Assembly: GCA_937967685.1 (NCBI GenBank)
Contig: CALBTX010000078.1
Coordinates: 1 to 47,653 of the forward strand
Direction of reading: 5' to 3'
From: an uncultured Bacillaceae bacterium
Lineage (GTDB): Bacteria > Bacillota > Bacilli > Caldalkalibacillales > Caldalkalibacillaceae
Length of the DNA stretch: 47,653 bases
This document shows positions 1-8,682 of this stretch, one piece after another; positions within the stretch are counted from its first letter, which is position 1, and the number at the start of each line of letters is the position of its first letter. The translations under genes and the position numbers were made by a program. The notes under the pieces were generated by a model. The model saw only the letters and a list, made by a program, of their open reading frames with translations, did no database searches and was not told where the DNA came from.

Positions 1-75
1 ACTAAACCTTCCAGATAACTGAGCCTCCAGATAACTAAACCATCCAGATAACTAATCCTCTGGGAAAACGGTCTC
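1..75. repeat. Degenerate 16-17 bp tandem repeat at the left edge
   Basis: About four imperfect copies of a unit resembling ACTAAACCTTCCAGATA run up to the stop codon of the first arabinofuranosidase gene. The array starts at or before the window edge, so its full length is unknown. It contains no recognisable gene. It belongs to the group of short tandem arrays found at many gene junctions in this window. Confidence 0.7.
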
Positions 76-1617
76 CTATGCATGTTCGATTTTGATGACA
101 AGCACCGATTTAGAGGGCATGGTGAGAGCTAAATGATCATCTCCCAATTTCATTTGATTGAACTCGGTCGGTTTCACCTTGTTCGGTTCTGCAAAACTGT
201 TATAAGCGTTGATTTCATTTGCTGTCAATACACGTCCTGAGACACGGGAACGTTCATTGATCCCTTCCAGATGCAAAACAATGTCTTCAGATTGATGTGG
301 ATCAAGGTTGCAAATAGACACATGAACGTTTCCGTCTTGATCTTCCGAAGCAGAAACATTCAACTTGGGGATACCGTCTCCGTCATAAAGATATTCCCGG
401 GTATCCAATTCAACGGGAAGTAATGTGGCGTCTTGATGTACCTTATACATATCAAAGACATGATATGAAGGCGTTAATATCATTTTTTCCTCTTCAGTCA
501 GAATCATGGCCTGCAGCACATTGACAGTCTGGGCGATGTTGGCCATTTTGACCCGATCACAATGATTGTTAAAGATATTGAGATTAATACCAGCGACAAG
601 CGCATCCCGCAATGTGTTCTGTTGATACAGAAATCCCGGATTCGTTCCCGGCTCCACTTTATACCACGTTCCCCACTCATCGATAATTAATCCAACCTGT
701 TTATCCGGGTCATACCGATCCATGATCGCCCCATGATTGATAATAAGCTCTTCCATATACAACGTTCTCTTCAAATAATCAAACCATAAATCTTCTTCGA
801 ATTCGGTTGCAGATGTATAGTTTGAGCGGTCTCTCGTGTAATAATGCAGACTGAGCCCTGACATCTCCGGACGATAATGTTCCCAGGCAGATCGCAGCGG
901 TTGATCATGAATGATATCTTTGTCAGTGCGGCCCATGCCTTCTCGCATCATCACTTCCGTCCAATGGTAATCCGCCTCACTCGGTCCGCAGGCAATCTTG
1001 TAAATCTGATTGCCGGAGAAATGGCGGACATATTTTTGATATCTGCGGTACAGATCGGCATAATATTCAACCCGCATGTTACCTCCGCAGCCCCAGTTTT
1101 CATTGCCGATACCGAAAAATTTTAATTTCCACGGTTCTTCCCGGCCGTTTTTTCTTCTTAGATCAGCCATGGGGGATTGACCGTCAAAAGTGATATATTC
1201 AATCCATTCCTGCATTTCCTGGACCGTGCCGCTGCCGACATTGCCGCATATATAAGGTTCACAATCAAGCTGTTCACATAAATCCATAAACTCGTGCGTG
1301 CCGAAATGATTGTTCTCCGTCACCCCGCCCCAATGGGTATTGACGATGCTTGGACGTTCTTCACGCGGGCCTATGCCGTCTTTCCAATGGTATTCATCGG
1401 CAAAACAGCCCCCCGGCCAGCGTAAATTCGGGATTTTAATGTTTCTCAGCGCCTGCACAACATCGTTGCGAATCCCGCGCGTGTTGGGAATGGGGGAATC
1501 CTCCCCCACCCAAATGCCCCCGTATATGCATCTTCCTAAATGTTCGGCAAAGTGCCCGTAAATGTGCCGGCTGATCGTTTCCTGTGCGTTTTCCTTATGA
1601 ATGCGGATGGATGACAT
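76..1617 (-). CDS. Alpha-L-arabinofuranosidase, GH51 (first of two)
   Basis: A 513-residue intracellular glycosidase that releases terminal L-arabinofuranose from arabino-oligosaccharides. The GH51 pattern is clear: RWPGGCFADEYHW near residues 66-78, the acid/base glutamate in GIGNENWG (about 169-176) and the nucleophile glutamate in IIDEWGTWY (about 313-321). There is no signal peptide, consistent with action on imported oligosaccharides. The start is supported by AAAGGA ten bases upstream. It is the last visible gene of the arabinose operon and lies about 137 bp after abfA. It is clearly a different subfamily from abfA (a GNENWG rather than a GNEMDG acid/base motif), so the two probably split linkage types. 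Family assignment is secure; linkage preference is not visible. Confidence 0.95.
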   Translation of the reverse strand: MSSIRIHKENAQETISRHIYGHFAEHLGRCIYGGIWVGEDSPIPNTRGIRNDVVQALRNIKIPNLRWPGGCFADEYHWKDGIGPREERPSIVNTHWGGVTENNHFGTHEFMDLCEQLDCEPYICGNVGSGTVQEMQEWIEYITFDGQSPMADLRRKNGREEPWKLKFFGIGNENWGCGGNMRVEYYADLYRRYQKYVRHFSGNQIYKIACGPSEADYHWTEVMMREGMGRTDKDIIHDQPLRSAWEHYRPEMSGLSLHYYTRDRSNYTSATEFEEDLWFDYLKRTLYMEELIINHGAIMDRYDPDKQVGLIIDEWGTWYKVEPGTNPGFLYQQNTLRDALVAGINLNIFNNHCDRVKMANIAQTVNVLQAMILTEEEKMILTPSYHVFDMYKVHQDATLLPVELDTREYLYDGDGIPKLNVSASEDQDGNVHVSICNLDPHQSEDIVLHLEGINERSRVSGRVLTANEINAYNSFAEPNKVKPTEFNQMKLGDDHLALTMPSKSVLVIKIEHA

Positions 1618-1640
1618 ATATCAACAATCCTTTCTTTTTA

Positions 1641-1766
1641 TCATTTATTGAGAAAATCATCATTGATTGAGCTGACCATCATTTATTGAGCCAATCAGCA
1701 TTTATTGAGCTGACCAGCATTTATTGAGTCAATCACTATTTAGCCAATCATTGTTTATTTAGCCAA
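1641..1766. repeat. Degenerate 19-bp tandem repeat beginning at the abfA stop codon
   Basis: Read on the minus strand, about seven imperfect copies of a unit like TTGGCTCAATAAATGATGG follow one another. The first copy is formed by the last codons of abfA (Leu-Ala-Lys-stop, TTGGCTAAATAA). Most copies retain an in-frame-like TAA or TGA. The array fills nearly the whole gap between abfA and the downstream GH51 gene. Confidence 0.8.
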
Positions 1767-3266
1767 GCGAATCACATTCCAGGATCGTTTAGCGAGTTTG
1801 GAGAGGAGGACGCCGTCCTTGACTTCTGCATCCCCTCTGTGATGAGGAACAACCTGGGCCCGTGCAGCCGTATTCGTCGCTTTAATGTCGTCATTTTCCA
1901 ACACGATATGCTCTTTCACTCTATAATCTTGGAACTGTCTTATATCGCATTCCAGCATTAGGGCGTCTTCTTGGTGGCGATTGACGGCAAAGACGGTCAG
2001 GGCGTCATGCTGTTCATCGTAAACGCCGATTGATTCGAGATAAGGCACGTCAGTAAAGTCTTTGCTGTCATACTTCGGGGATGAAACAACAGGATTGAGC
2101 ACCACTCCTCGGCCATACAGAGAGGCGTGCAAATAGGGATAAAATATCGTTTGACGCCACGCGCTTCCTCCGGTTTCAGTCATAATGGGAGCGATGACAT
2201 TCACCAATTGGGCCAAGCAAGCCATTTTTATGCGGTCGGCATGTTTTAACAAGGTGATGAGCATACAGCCGACAAGCAAAGCATCTTCAAAATTGTACAC
2301 ATCTTCGAGCAGCGGCGGGGCGATCGACCACGGTTCTCTCTGTTTATCTTTTTCTCTGGAGTGGTACCAGACGTTCCATTCGTCGAACGAAAGGTACATC
2401 GTTTTCTTGCTTCTTTTTTTCGCTTTAATATAATCACAAGTTGCAATGACCGAGCGGATAAATTGATCCATATCCATGGACTTGGCCAAGTAATTGGATA
2501 TATCATTTTCTTGATTGCCGTAATACATATGCAGGGAAATATAATCGGCCACATCATACGTGTGTTCCAAAACAGTGGCTTCCCATTGCGGGAATAAAGG
2601 CATGGTGCTTTTCGAACTTCCACAGGCAACCAACTCAATCGTCGGATCTACCAGCTTCATCGCTTTGCCGGCCTCAGCGGCGAGGCGCCCGTATTCCTCC
2701 GGCGTTTTATGGCCGATTTGCCACGGACCGTCCATTTCGTTGCCCAAACACCATGTTTTGATGCGATGTGGTTGTTTATAACCGTGACTAATTCGCAGAT
2801 CGCTCCAGGCGGAACCTTGGGGATGATTGCAGTATTCCACTAAATTCCGAGCGGCATCTATGCCTCTTGTTCCCAGATTGACCGCCATCATCACTTCGGT
2901 GTTAACCTGTTTAGCCCAATCCATAAATTCATTCAGGCCGACCTCGTTCGTCTCAATCGTTTTCCAGGCCAGATCCAACCGACGGGGGCGATGTTCTTTG
3001 GGCCCCACCCCGTCTTCCCACCGGTAACCGGAAACAAAATTGCCTCCGGGGTAGCGGACGATCGGGACATTGAGTTCTTTGACCAGCGAGGCGACATCTT
3101 GCCGAAAACCGTTTCGATCAGCCGTCGGATGACCCGGTTCGTATATTCCGCCGTAAATGGCCCGACCCAAATGTTCAATGAAAGAGCCATAAATTCTGTC
3201 GTCAACTTCCGCTATTTTAAAATCTTTATCCAAAACCATTTTCGCTTGATTTTCCGCCTTCAACAT
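1755..3266 (-). CDS. abfA: Alpha-L-arabinofuranosidase AbfA, GH51
   Basis: A 503-residue GH51 arabinofuranosidase. From memory it closely resembles the well-studied Geobacillus/Bacillus AbfA: the N-terminal part has IYGSFIEHLGRAIYGGIYEP, the acid/base motif is WCLGNEMDGPWQIGHK (about residue 172 on) and the nucleophile motif is LSFDEWNVWYHSR (about 294 on). No signal peptide is present, so it acts on imported arabinan fragments. The start has a strong GGAGGAGAGG ribosome site just upstream. It follows araQ by about 53 bp in the same operon and precedes the second GH51 gene. The last codons form the first unit of a tandem repeat that runs into the intergenic DNA. Confidence 0.96.
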   Translation of the reverse strand: MLKAENQAKMVLDKDFKIAEVDDRIYGSFIEHLGRAIYGGIYEPGHPTADRNGFRQDVASLVKELNVPIVRYPGGNFVSGYRWEDGVGPKEHRPRRLDLAWKTIETNEVGLNEFMDWAKQVNTEVMMAVNLGTRGIDAARNLVEYCNHPQGSAWSDLRISHGYKQPHRIKTWCLGNEMDGPWQIGHKTPEEYGRLAAEAGKAMKLVDPTIELVACGSSKSTMPLFPQWEATVLEHTYDVADYISLHMYYGNQENDISNYLAKSMDMDQFIRSVIATCDYIKAKKRSKKTMYLSFDEWNVWYHSREKDKQREPWSIAPPLLEDVYNFEDALLVGCMLITLLKHADRIKMACLAQLVNVIAPIMTETGGSAWRQTIFYPYLHASLYGRGVVLNPVVSSPKYDSKDFTDVPYLESIGVYDEQHDALTVFAVNRHQEDALMLECDIRQFQDYRVKEHIVLENDDIKATNTAARAQVVPHHRGDAEVKDGVLLSKLAKRSWNVIRLAK

Positions 3267-3319
3267 CCTATCTCCTCTCCTCCAAAAAGATCATTTTTAT
3301 CTCGCCAAGGAGGAGCCAT

Positions 3320-4162
3320 TCATCCCTTGACTCCCCCGACAGTCAAACCGGAAATAAAATATCTTTGGAAAAACAAGAAGACAATGATGATCGGAATCAC
3401 CGTCAATACCGATCCGGAGATCAACACATCGTAATTGTTCCCATACGGTGAGAGCAAACCGGCTAATCCGATGGGCAGTGTAAACATATCCGATGTGCGT
3501 AAAACAACCAACGGCCAGAGGAAATTGTTCCAGCTGAACAAGGCGAGCAGAATAGCCATCGCCCCGTATGCCGGAGTCATGAGCGGAACCATGATCTTGA
3601 AAAATATGCCATACTCTGAACAACCATCGATCCTTGCCGCATCCATCAGCTCTTTGGGCAGACCTAGCGCAAATTGTCTGAAGAAAAACACCGCTAAAGG
3701 ATGGACAAGCATGGGCAAAATGACCCCTGCATACGTGTTCACCGTATTTAAGGCAATCATCATATTAAACAACGGCAACATCAATATTTCAAAGGGAATC
3801 ATCATGACCAGAAGCACGAGCAGCAAAACAATGTTTTGACCCCTAAAAGAGTACATGGCTAGGCTGTATCCGACCATGGAAGAGAAAAACAATGCTAGAA
3901 AAGTAGAAAAGAAAGTGATAATCAAACTGTTTTTGAACCAATGAAAATAAATGCTCCCTTCCGTAAATAAATACGTATAGTTATCCAAACTCCACAATTC
4001 AAACTGGGGGTATAAGTTGAGTCCAAATCTCATCAGTTCGGTGGATGGCTTTAAGGAAGCCAAAATCAGTGCTCCTAAAGGAAAAAGGGCAATCAAGGCG
4101 GGAATCAGCATGAACAAAAATAAGAGATATGATACCCAGCGGTGTCTCTTTTCTGTTGTCAT
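3320..4162 (-). CDS. araQ: Arabino-oligosaccharide ABC transporter permease AraQ
   Basis: A 280-residue inner-membrane permease of the MalG/AraQ type with about six transmembrane segments. The cytoplasmic EAA loop that docks the ATPase is visible as KELMDAARIDGCSEYGIFFK. The start ATG follows the araP stop codon TAG with no gap, and its AAGGAGGGG ribosome site lies inside the end of araP, so translation is probably coupled. It pairs with AraP to form the channel; AraN delivers the sugar and MsmX, encoded 6 kb upstream, most likely supplies ATP hydrolysis because no ATPase gene lies within the operon. Confidence 0.95.
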   Translation of the reverse strand: MTTEKRHRWVSYLLFLFMLIPALIALFPLGALILASLKPSTELMRFGLNLYPQFELWSLDNYTYLFTEGSIYFHWFKNSLIITFFSTFLALFFSSMVGYSLAMYSFRGQNIVLLLVLLVMMIPFEILMLPLFNMMIALNTVNTYAGVILPMLVHPLAVFFFRQFALGLPKELMDAARIDGCSEYGIFFKIMVPLMTPAYGAMAILLALFSWNNFLWPLVVLRTSDMFTLPIGLAGLLSPYGNNYDVLISGSVLTVIPIIIVFLFFQRYFISGLTVGGVKG

Positions 4163-5059
4163 CTAGTTCCCCTCCTTCTTCTGAAAAACGCCCAGCACTT
4201 TTAACTGCAAGAAACCTAAAATGCCGACAATGATCAATACTGTAACCCCGATCGCCGACCCATAGCCCAACTGGTTATATTGAAAACCTTCCTTATACAA
4301 ATAGCCGACCAGTGTCAAGCCGATATTTCCGGGAGAATTCACTTCCCAAAATACATACGCTTCTTCAAACATTTTGTATCCGGCAAACAGAGTGATCGTT
4401 AACACATAAATGGAGACTGGTTTTAGGAACGGGATGGTAATATGCCTGAATTTATCAAAGGCGTTAGCCCCATCGATTTCAGCCGCCTCATACATCTCCT
4501 TGGGGATGTTTTGCAATCCGGCCAAGAAATAAATGAGATTGACACCCATCCACCGCCAAGCGGCCAGCCCCACCATCAGAAACATGAGCGTCCCGGCATG
4601 TTGTCTCCAGGCAATCGGTTCAAATCCAAAAAAAGAAATGACAGAATTGGCAAACGCGGTGTCCGATTCGGCAAACAAGAGTCTGAAAATGACACCGGCC
4701 ACGATCGTCGATGTGAGTGCCGGCACAAAAATGGCCGCTCTGAAAAAGGTCCGATATTTCATGATTGGCGAATTAAGTATGACGGCCAATAGGAGCGGAA
4801 GCGGTATCAAAATAACGATGGTCCAAAAGGTATACACCGTTGTATTCCAGAAAGCGGTGAAAAATGTGGGATTCAATAGTTTTTGATAGTTTTGCAAACC
4901 GACAAATGCCGTTTGTCCCGGCAAGATGACCTGAAAACTCATGATGACCGTCGAGATGACCGGATAGAGATAAAAACCTGCAAAAAGGACGACAAACGGC
5001 AAAACAAAAATATACGGCGCCATTTTTTGCGAATAAAACAAGCTTTTCATGCGCTCCAT
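4163..5059 (-). CDS. araP: Arabino-oligosaccharide ABC transporter permease AraP
   Basis: A permease of the MalF/AraP type, about 298 residues, with six or so membrane spans and an EAA loop (KEMYEAAEIDGANAFDKF). Many stretches match the remembered Bacillus subtilis AraP, such as SPGNIGLTLVGYLY near the C terminus and PALTSTIVAGVIFRL in the middle. The start chosen is the ATG at 5059, eight bases after GGGAGG; a GTG at 5068 is in frame but overlaps that ribosome site. It is separated from araN by about 170 bp holding a stem-loop and a tandem repeat, which could lower permease output relative to the binding protein. Confidence 0.94.
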   Translation of the reverse strand: MERMKSLFYSQKMAPYIFVLPFVVLFAGFYLYPVISTVIMSFQVILPGQTAFVGLQNYQKLLNPTFFTAFWNTTVYTFWTIVILIPLPLLLAVILNSPIMKYRTFFRAAIFVPALTSTIVAGVIFRLLFAESDTAFANSVISFFGFEPIAWRQHAGTLMFLMVGLAAWRWMGVNLIYFLAGLQNIPKEMYEAAEIDGANAFDKFRHITIPFLKPVSIYVLTITLFAGYKMFEEAYVFWEVNSPGNIGLTLVGYLYKEGFQYNQLGYGSAIGVTVLIIVGILGFLQLKVLGVFQKKEGN

Positions 5060-5127
5060 GTGGCTCACCTCCCGTACACAACTGGTGATGGACGATAAGA
5101 TGCTGATGAAACTTACGTTTGGCGGAT

Positions 5128-5159
5128 ACCTGGCCCAACTCCTGCCGGATGAGCCAGGT
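5128..5159 (-). promoter_or_regulatory. Stem-loop between araN and araP
   Basis: The arms ACCTGGC (5128-5134) and GCCAGGT (5153-5159) form a seven-pair hairpin with an 18-base loop. No long T tract follows on the minus strand. Such hairpins often stabilise the upstream binding-protein message or partly terminate transcription, giving more AraN than AraPQ. The role here is inferred. Confidence 0.5.
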
Positions 5160-5182
5160 CAAAGTACCCCGCTTATTCAACC

Positions 5183-5248
5183 ATTCGGCTATCGTTGATT
5201 GCGCACTCGGCTATCGTTGATTGCGCACTCGGCTATTGTTGATTGCGC
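5183..5248. repeat. Three exact-length 22-bp tandem repeats at the araN 3' end
   Basis: Units at 5183-5204, 5205-5226 and 5227-5248 differ at only one or two positions (second copy ACTCGGCTATCGTTGATTGC plus GC). On the minus strand each unit reads CGC AAT CAA CAA TAG or nearly so. The copy at 5227-5248 encodes the real last residues and stop codon of araN; the other two are duplicated after it. Confidence 0.92.
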
Positions 5249-6561
5249 AATTCATCAGCCGCTTCTTGCAACGCTTCTGCAGGGGTTTGGCTCTGCTCTC
5301 GAAGGACATTGTGCAAAACGTTTGTTTCGATTAAATCCCTGGCTAAAGGCGTTTGAGGGGTGATGTTCAGCGGATGGATCTCATCCTTCAGATCAAGCAT
5401 CATATCAAAGAATCCGTCGCCAAAATACTCCGTGAATCGGTTCTCTTCTCTTAACTCAGGCGCATCCCACACATCATGACGCGGGGGATCGAAACCAAGT
5501 ATCGTCCAAATCTTAATGTTCGCTTCCTCGGTTAATTTCGCGTGTGCCAAAAATTCCTTAGCCAAGTCAATATGTTCTGATTGGTTCGTCACGGCAGTAC
5601 CCGTACCCCCCATGCCGGCTGACCGGAATCCATCCGGCTCCCATCTCGGCATCGGTCGAATTTCAAAATGGCCGGATTGATCGGGCATATGTTCCACAAA
5701 ACGACTTGCATACCAGGAAGGCATAATCAAGGACGCCGCCCCGCCGCCGTTCATGTAAGCAAAAAACTCCTCGGCATCATGCCTGCCTCCGGGTGCAATT
5801 TCGGCAATTTCATGTTCATAAACCATATCGTGAATGAATTGTAAAACTTCAATATTATCGTCATTATCCAAAATCACGTTGTGTTCGGCGTCAAAAAAAT
5901 CGGATCCTTTCTGATTCAACATGGGGTAGAAACTCCAAAACCCAGTCGTGAAAACTGCCGTCATCGGTATGCCTGTTTTCTCTTTGACAACCTTGCCGAC
6001 CTCGACGTAATCGTCCCAAGTCTCGATATCATCAGGGCTGACCCCGGCTTCTTCCATAATGCTGGTGTTATAAAAAGCCACGGTCGCACCGACATGTGTG
6101 GGGGCTCCATAATATTGACCATCAGCGGCATACACATCCAACCTGGATTGAACAAATTGATCCTGCACCGGTTCAATCATATCGTTCAACGGTTCAAGTT
6201 GAATCTCGCCTTGAAGAAAATTCGGAAAGCGATTAATCTCAATATCAACGATGTCGGGTGCGCCAACCCCCGATTGTAAGGCTAAAAGCAAGTTGTTATG
6301 CATTTCATCGTACGGAAACACTTCCAGTTGTACGTTCAACGGCCGATCAGGATTGGCTTCATTCCAACTTTTTACGGCCTCTTCATAAAACTCCACGTGC
6401 AAACCTTGAAAGGTCCAGAAAGTCAAATCAGTGGCATTTTCGTCATCAGAACCAACGCTTTCAACCTCATTCGCCTCAGAACCTGCTTCCTGCTCGCCGC
6501 CGCAGCCGGCCAGCACAAGACAAAGCAAAACGATAAACGCGCTGAACAATCTTCTGTGCAT
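5233..6561 (-). CDS. araN: Arabino-oligosaccharide-binding lipoprotein AraN
   Basis: A 442-residue extracellular solute-binding protein (family 1). The N terminus is a lipoprotein signal peptide with lipobox LAGC (Cys about 20), followed by an acidic linker, so the mature protein is lipid-anchored outside the membrane. The fold is indicated by LTFWTFQG near residue 50 and by the later FYNTS and ETWDDYVEVG segments typical of sugar-binding proteins. It should capture arabino-oligosaccharides and pass them to AraPQ. AAAGGAGAG lies upstream of the ATG. Identification as AraN rests on its place beside araPQ, araR and arabinofuranosidases; the exact sugar range cannot be read from sequence. Confidence 0.9.
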   Translation of the reverse strand: MHRRLFSAFIVLLCLVLAGCGGEQEAGSEANEVESVGSDDENATDLTFWTFQGLHVEFYEEAVKSWNEANPDRPLNVQLEVFPYDEMHNNLLLALQSGVGAPDIVDIEINRFPNFLQGEIQLEPLNDMIEPVQDQFVQSRLDVYAADGQYYGAPTHVGATVAFYNTSIMEEAGVSPDDIETWDDYVEVGKVVKEKTGIPMTAVFTTGFWSFYPMLNQKGSDFFDAEHNVILDNDDNIEVLQFIHDMVYEHEIAEIAPGGRHDAEEFFAYMNGGGAASLIMPSWYASRFVEHMPDQSGHFEIRPMPRWEPDGFRSAGMGGTGTAVTNQSEHIDLAKEFLAHAKLTEEANIKIWTILGFDPPRHDVWDAPELREENRFTEYFGDGFFDMMLDLKDEIHPLNITPQTPLARDLIETNVLHNVLREQSQTPAEALQEAADELRNQQ

Positions 6562-6581
6562 TTGAATCTCTCCTTTCCGGA

Positions 6582-7577
6582 TTAAACTTGTTTCGTGTAC
6601 ATTTTACTCGTTTCGGACCACGTTTCCCCCGGGTCCAAAAAATACAAACCCCTTTTTGCCATAGGCGTGTTCACATTCGGTGCGTTGACCATATTTGTTT
6701 GCGGTTCCGGGCAGAAGAAACCGCCTTTGGCTTCATCATTCCAAATCATCCAATATTTGTATTGAAGTCCAACATCGTATACAAGGGTCACTCCTTCCCG
6801 CAAATCGGTTAACATCATGAAATTTCGATTTTGCTGAGGAGCTGACGTATAATGATCATCCATCGGTTTGAAAAAAGGAGATATGCCTGTCGTCTTCATC
6901 ATCACCTCCTTCCTGCTCAAGGGCAGTGCTTTGCCGGTGGGCAGCATCCTTTTGGATAATTCCAAACGTTTGTCAATGGTGATGATGCATCGATAATCTT
7001 TGATCGAACTGTTTGGAGCGAAAGGAACGTGAATGGCTGTATGAAACCCTAACATACACGGCATTTGAATGGACCCGTTATTCTTAACGGTTGTTTTTTG
7101 GCACAAACCTTCCGCTGACAAGGAATACCTGATCGTGATTTGAAACGCGTGCGGAAAATAGGCGTAAATGTCATCTTCTGCATCGATCACATGAACCAGT
7201 TCGACAAACACTTCCGCAGCATTGTGTCCCATATGAACGACTTGCCAAGGACGATTGTACAGAAATCCGTGCAGATGATTCCCTGTGCGCGGTTCGTTGA
7301 CCGGCAGCTGATAACATATTCCGTTTACCTTAAATTGACCGTCTTCATAACGGTTAGGCGGGAAAAGCACCGGTATGCCGTAGACCGTCGGTTGGGATTT
7401 AAAACGATCCATTTCTACCGAAGATGGTGAACGTATAAAACGATACGCTCTGCGCACATCATTGAAAGCGATTAAATTGCCGCCCCATTCAGGCAAAATC
7501 GTTGCCTCATAATCTCCAAAGCGCATTAACACTGCTTTTTCTCCGTTGTAGCTGCCTTCCTGGACGAATTGAGACAA
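6582..7577 (-). CDS. Aldose 1-epimerase (mutarotase) family protein
   Basis: A 331-residue cytosolic protein of the galactose-mutarotase-like fold. Expected features are present: YGIPVLFPPNRYEDG near residues 66-80, the histidine motif NHLHGFLYNRPW (about 99-110), a second histidine in GFHTAIHVPF (about 178-187) and the glutamate region CPEPQTNMVNAPN (about 290-302) that supplies the catalytic base. It would interconvert alpha and beta anomers of a sugar released in the operon, probably L-arabinose. It lies between the dehydrogenase and araN with short gaps, so it is co-transcribed. The sugar specificity is inferred from context only. Confidence 0.85.
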   Translation of the reverse strand: MSQFVQEGSYNGEKAVLMRFGDYEATILPEWGGNLIAFNDVRRAYRFIRSPSSVEMDRFKSQPTVYGIPVLFPPNRYEDGQFKVNGICYQLPVNEPRTGNHLHGFLYNRPWQVVHMGHNAAEVFVELVHVIDAEDDIYAYFPHAFQITIRYSLSAEGLCQKTTVKNNGSIQMPCMLGFHTAIHVPFAPNSSIKDYRCIITIDKRLELSKRMLPTGKALPLSRKEVMMKTTGISPFFKPMDDHYTSAPQQNRNFMMLTDLREGVTLVYDVGLQYKYWMIWNDEAKGGFFCPEPQTNMVNAPNVNTPMAKRGLYFLDPGETWSETSKMYTKQV

Positions 7578-7601
7578 AAGGCTTCACTCCGATGTCGGTA
7601 T

Positions 7602-8651
7602 TTACAATTCCAGAATCATTTTGACGATCGACGGGTCCTTATCTTCCATGATTTTAAAAGCGCTCTCAATCTCGGAAAGAGCGAAGCGGTGGGTAATTAA
7701 ATCCTTGGTTCGCAGTTTCCCGGATTCCATGAGTTGAATGACGTCAGCCCATACCCCCGGACTGGCCAGAGACCCATACATTTCCACATCATGGGTCACG
7801 ATATGGTCAACATCGAGACAGGCCTTCCTTCCCCCGCATAAACCGAGTAAGACGACTCGGGACCCCGGCGCGGTCATTTGGGTGATGTTTTCGACCGCCT
7901 TCGTATGTCCTGTTGCTTCGATAATCGCATCGAACATGGCCCCATTGGTCATCTCGTTGGCACGCTCCACCAAATCTTCTGTAGATAGATCAATGACGGC
8001 GTCGCAGCCAAGGCTTAAACCCATTTCCAATCTGTTCTTGCGCATGTCGATTAATACGACTTTTTTCGCCCCGAAAGATTGGGCAATTTGGGCGGCCAAC
8101 AAACCGATCGGACCCGCTCCCAGAACGGCAACCGTATCCGCCGGTGTCACTTTTAGCTTGTCAACCCCGCGGTAAGCCACGGCTGCCGGTTCAATGAGAG
8201 CGGCTTCTTCGTACGAAATTCCAGCACTAAACTTGTGTAAAGCATGTGCCGGATAGACCATGTATTCCGCACAAGCCCCATCTTTTCCCATCACGCCGTT
8301 TTCAACCCTGTGCGGACATAGATTATATTGGCCGTGCATACATTGTTGACACCTCCCGCAAGAAATGGTTGTTTCACCGACCACCCGATCTCCCACCGCC
8401 AATCCTTTCACCTCGCTGCCGGTGGCGACCACCTCACCTGACCATTCATGTCCGGGAATAATCGGATAGGAAGCCTGGCCTGTTTGATAGTAAACCATCT
8501 CCCCTTGATAAATTTCTAAATCTGTGGCACATACCCCTACGTAATGGACTTTTATCAACACTTCATCCGCCCCATATTGGGGCCGCTCCACCTGACCAAC
8601 ATTCACTTGACGTGGACTCATGACTCGAAGCGCTTTCATTGTTGCAGACAT
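7602..8651 (-). CDS. Zinc-dependent medium-chain alcohol/polyol dehydrogenase
   Basis: A 349-residue MDR-superfamily enzyme. The catalytic zinc ligands are indicated by GVCATDLE (Cys about 37) and GHEWSGEV (about 68), the structural zinc by the four-cysteine segment CGRCQQCMHGQYNLC (about 98-112), and the Rossmann motif by GAGPIGLLAAQIA (about 178-190). An acidic residue after the second strand (VVLIDMRKNR) favours NAD(H). The family includes sorbitol, threonine and arabitol dehydrogenases. It directly follows araR and is in the arabinose operon, so an arabinose- or arabitol-linked redox step is plausible, but it is not part of the classical AraABD route and the substrate is unknown. Confidence 0.85.
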   Translation of the reverse strand: MSATMKALRVMSPRQVNVGQVERPQYGADEVLIKVHYVGVCATDLEIYQGEMVYYQTGQASYPIIPGHEWSGEVVATGSEVKGLAVGDRVVGETTISCGRCQQCMHGQYNLCPHRVENGVMGKDGACAEYMVYPAHALHKFSAGISYEEAALIEPAAVAYRGVDKLKVTPADTVAVLGAGPIGLLAAQIAQSFGAKKVVLIDMRKNRLEMGLSLGCDAVIDLSTEDLVERANEMTNGAMFDAIIEATGHTKAVENITQMTAPGSRVVLLGLCGGRKACLDVDHIVTHDVEMYGSLASPGVWADVIQLMESGKLRTKDLITHRFALSEIESAFKIMEDKDPSIVKMILEL

Positions 8652-8682
8652 TGGTATTGGTTTCCCTCTCTTTCTTAAGCTT

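Noticed and set aside
1641..1766. CRISPR array
   Set aside because: Units are directly adjacent and degenerate without unique spacers, and no cas gene is present; the same holds for the other tandem arrays.
3435..3839. Antisense open frame across araQ
   Set aside because: It is a reverse-strand shadow of a strong coding gene with no ribosome site and no domain.
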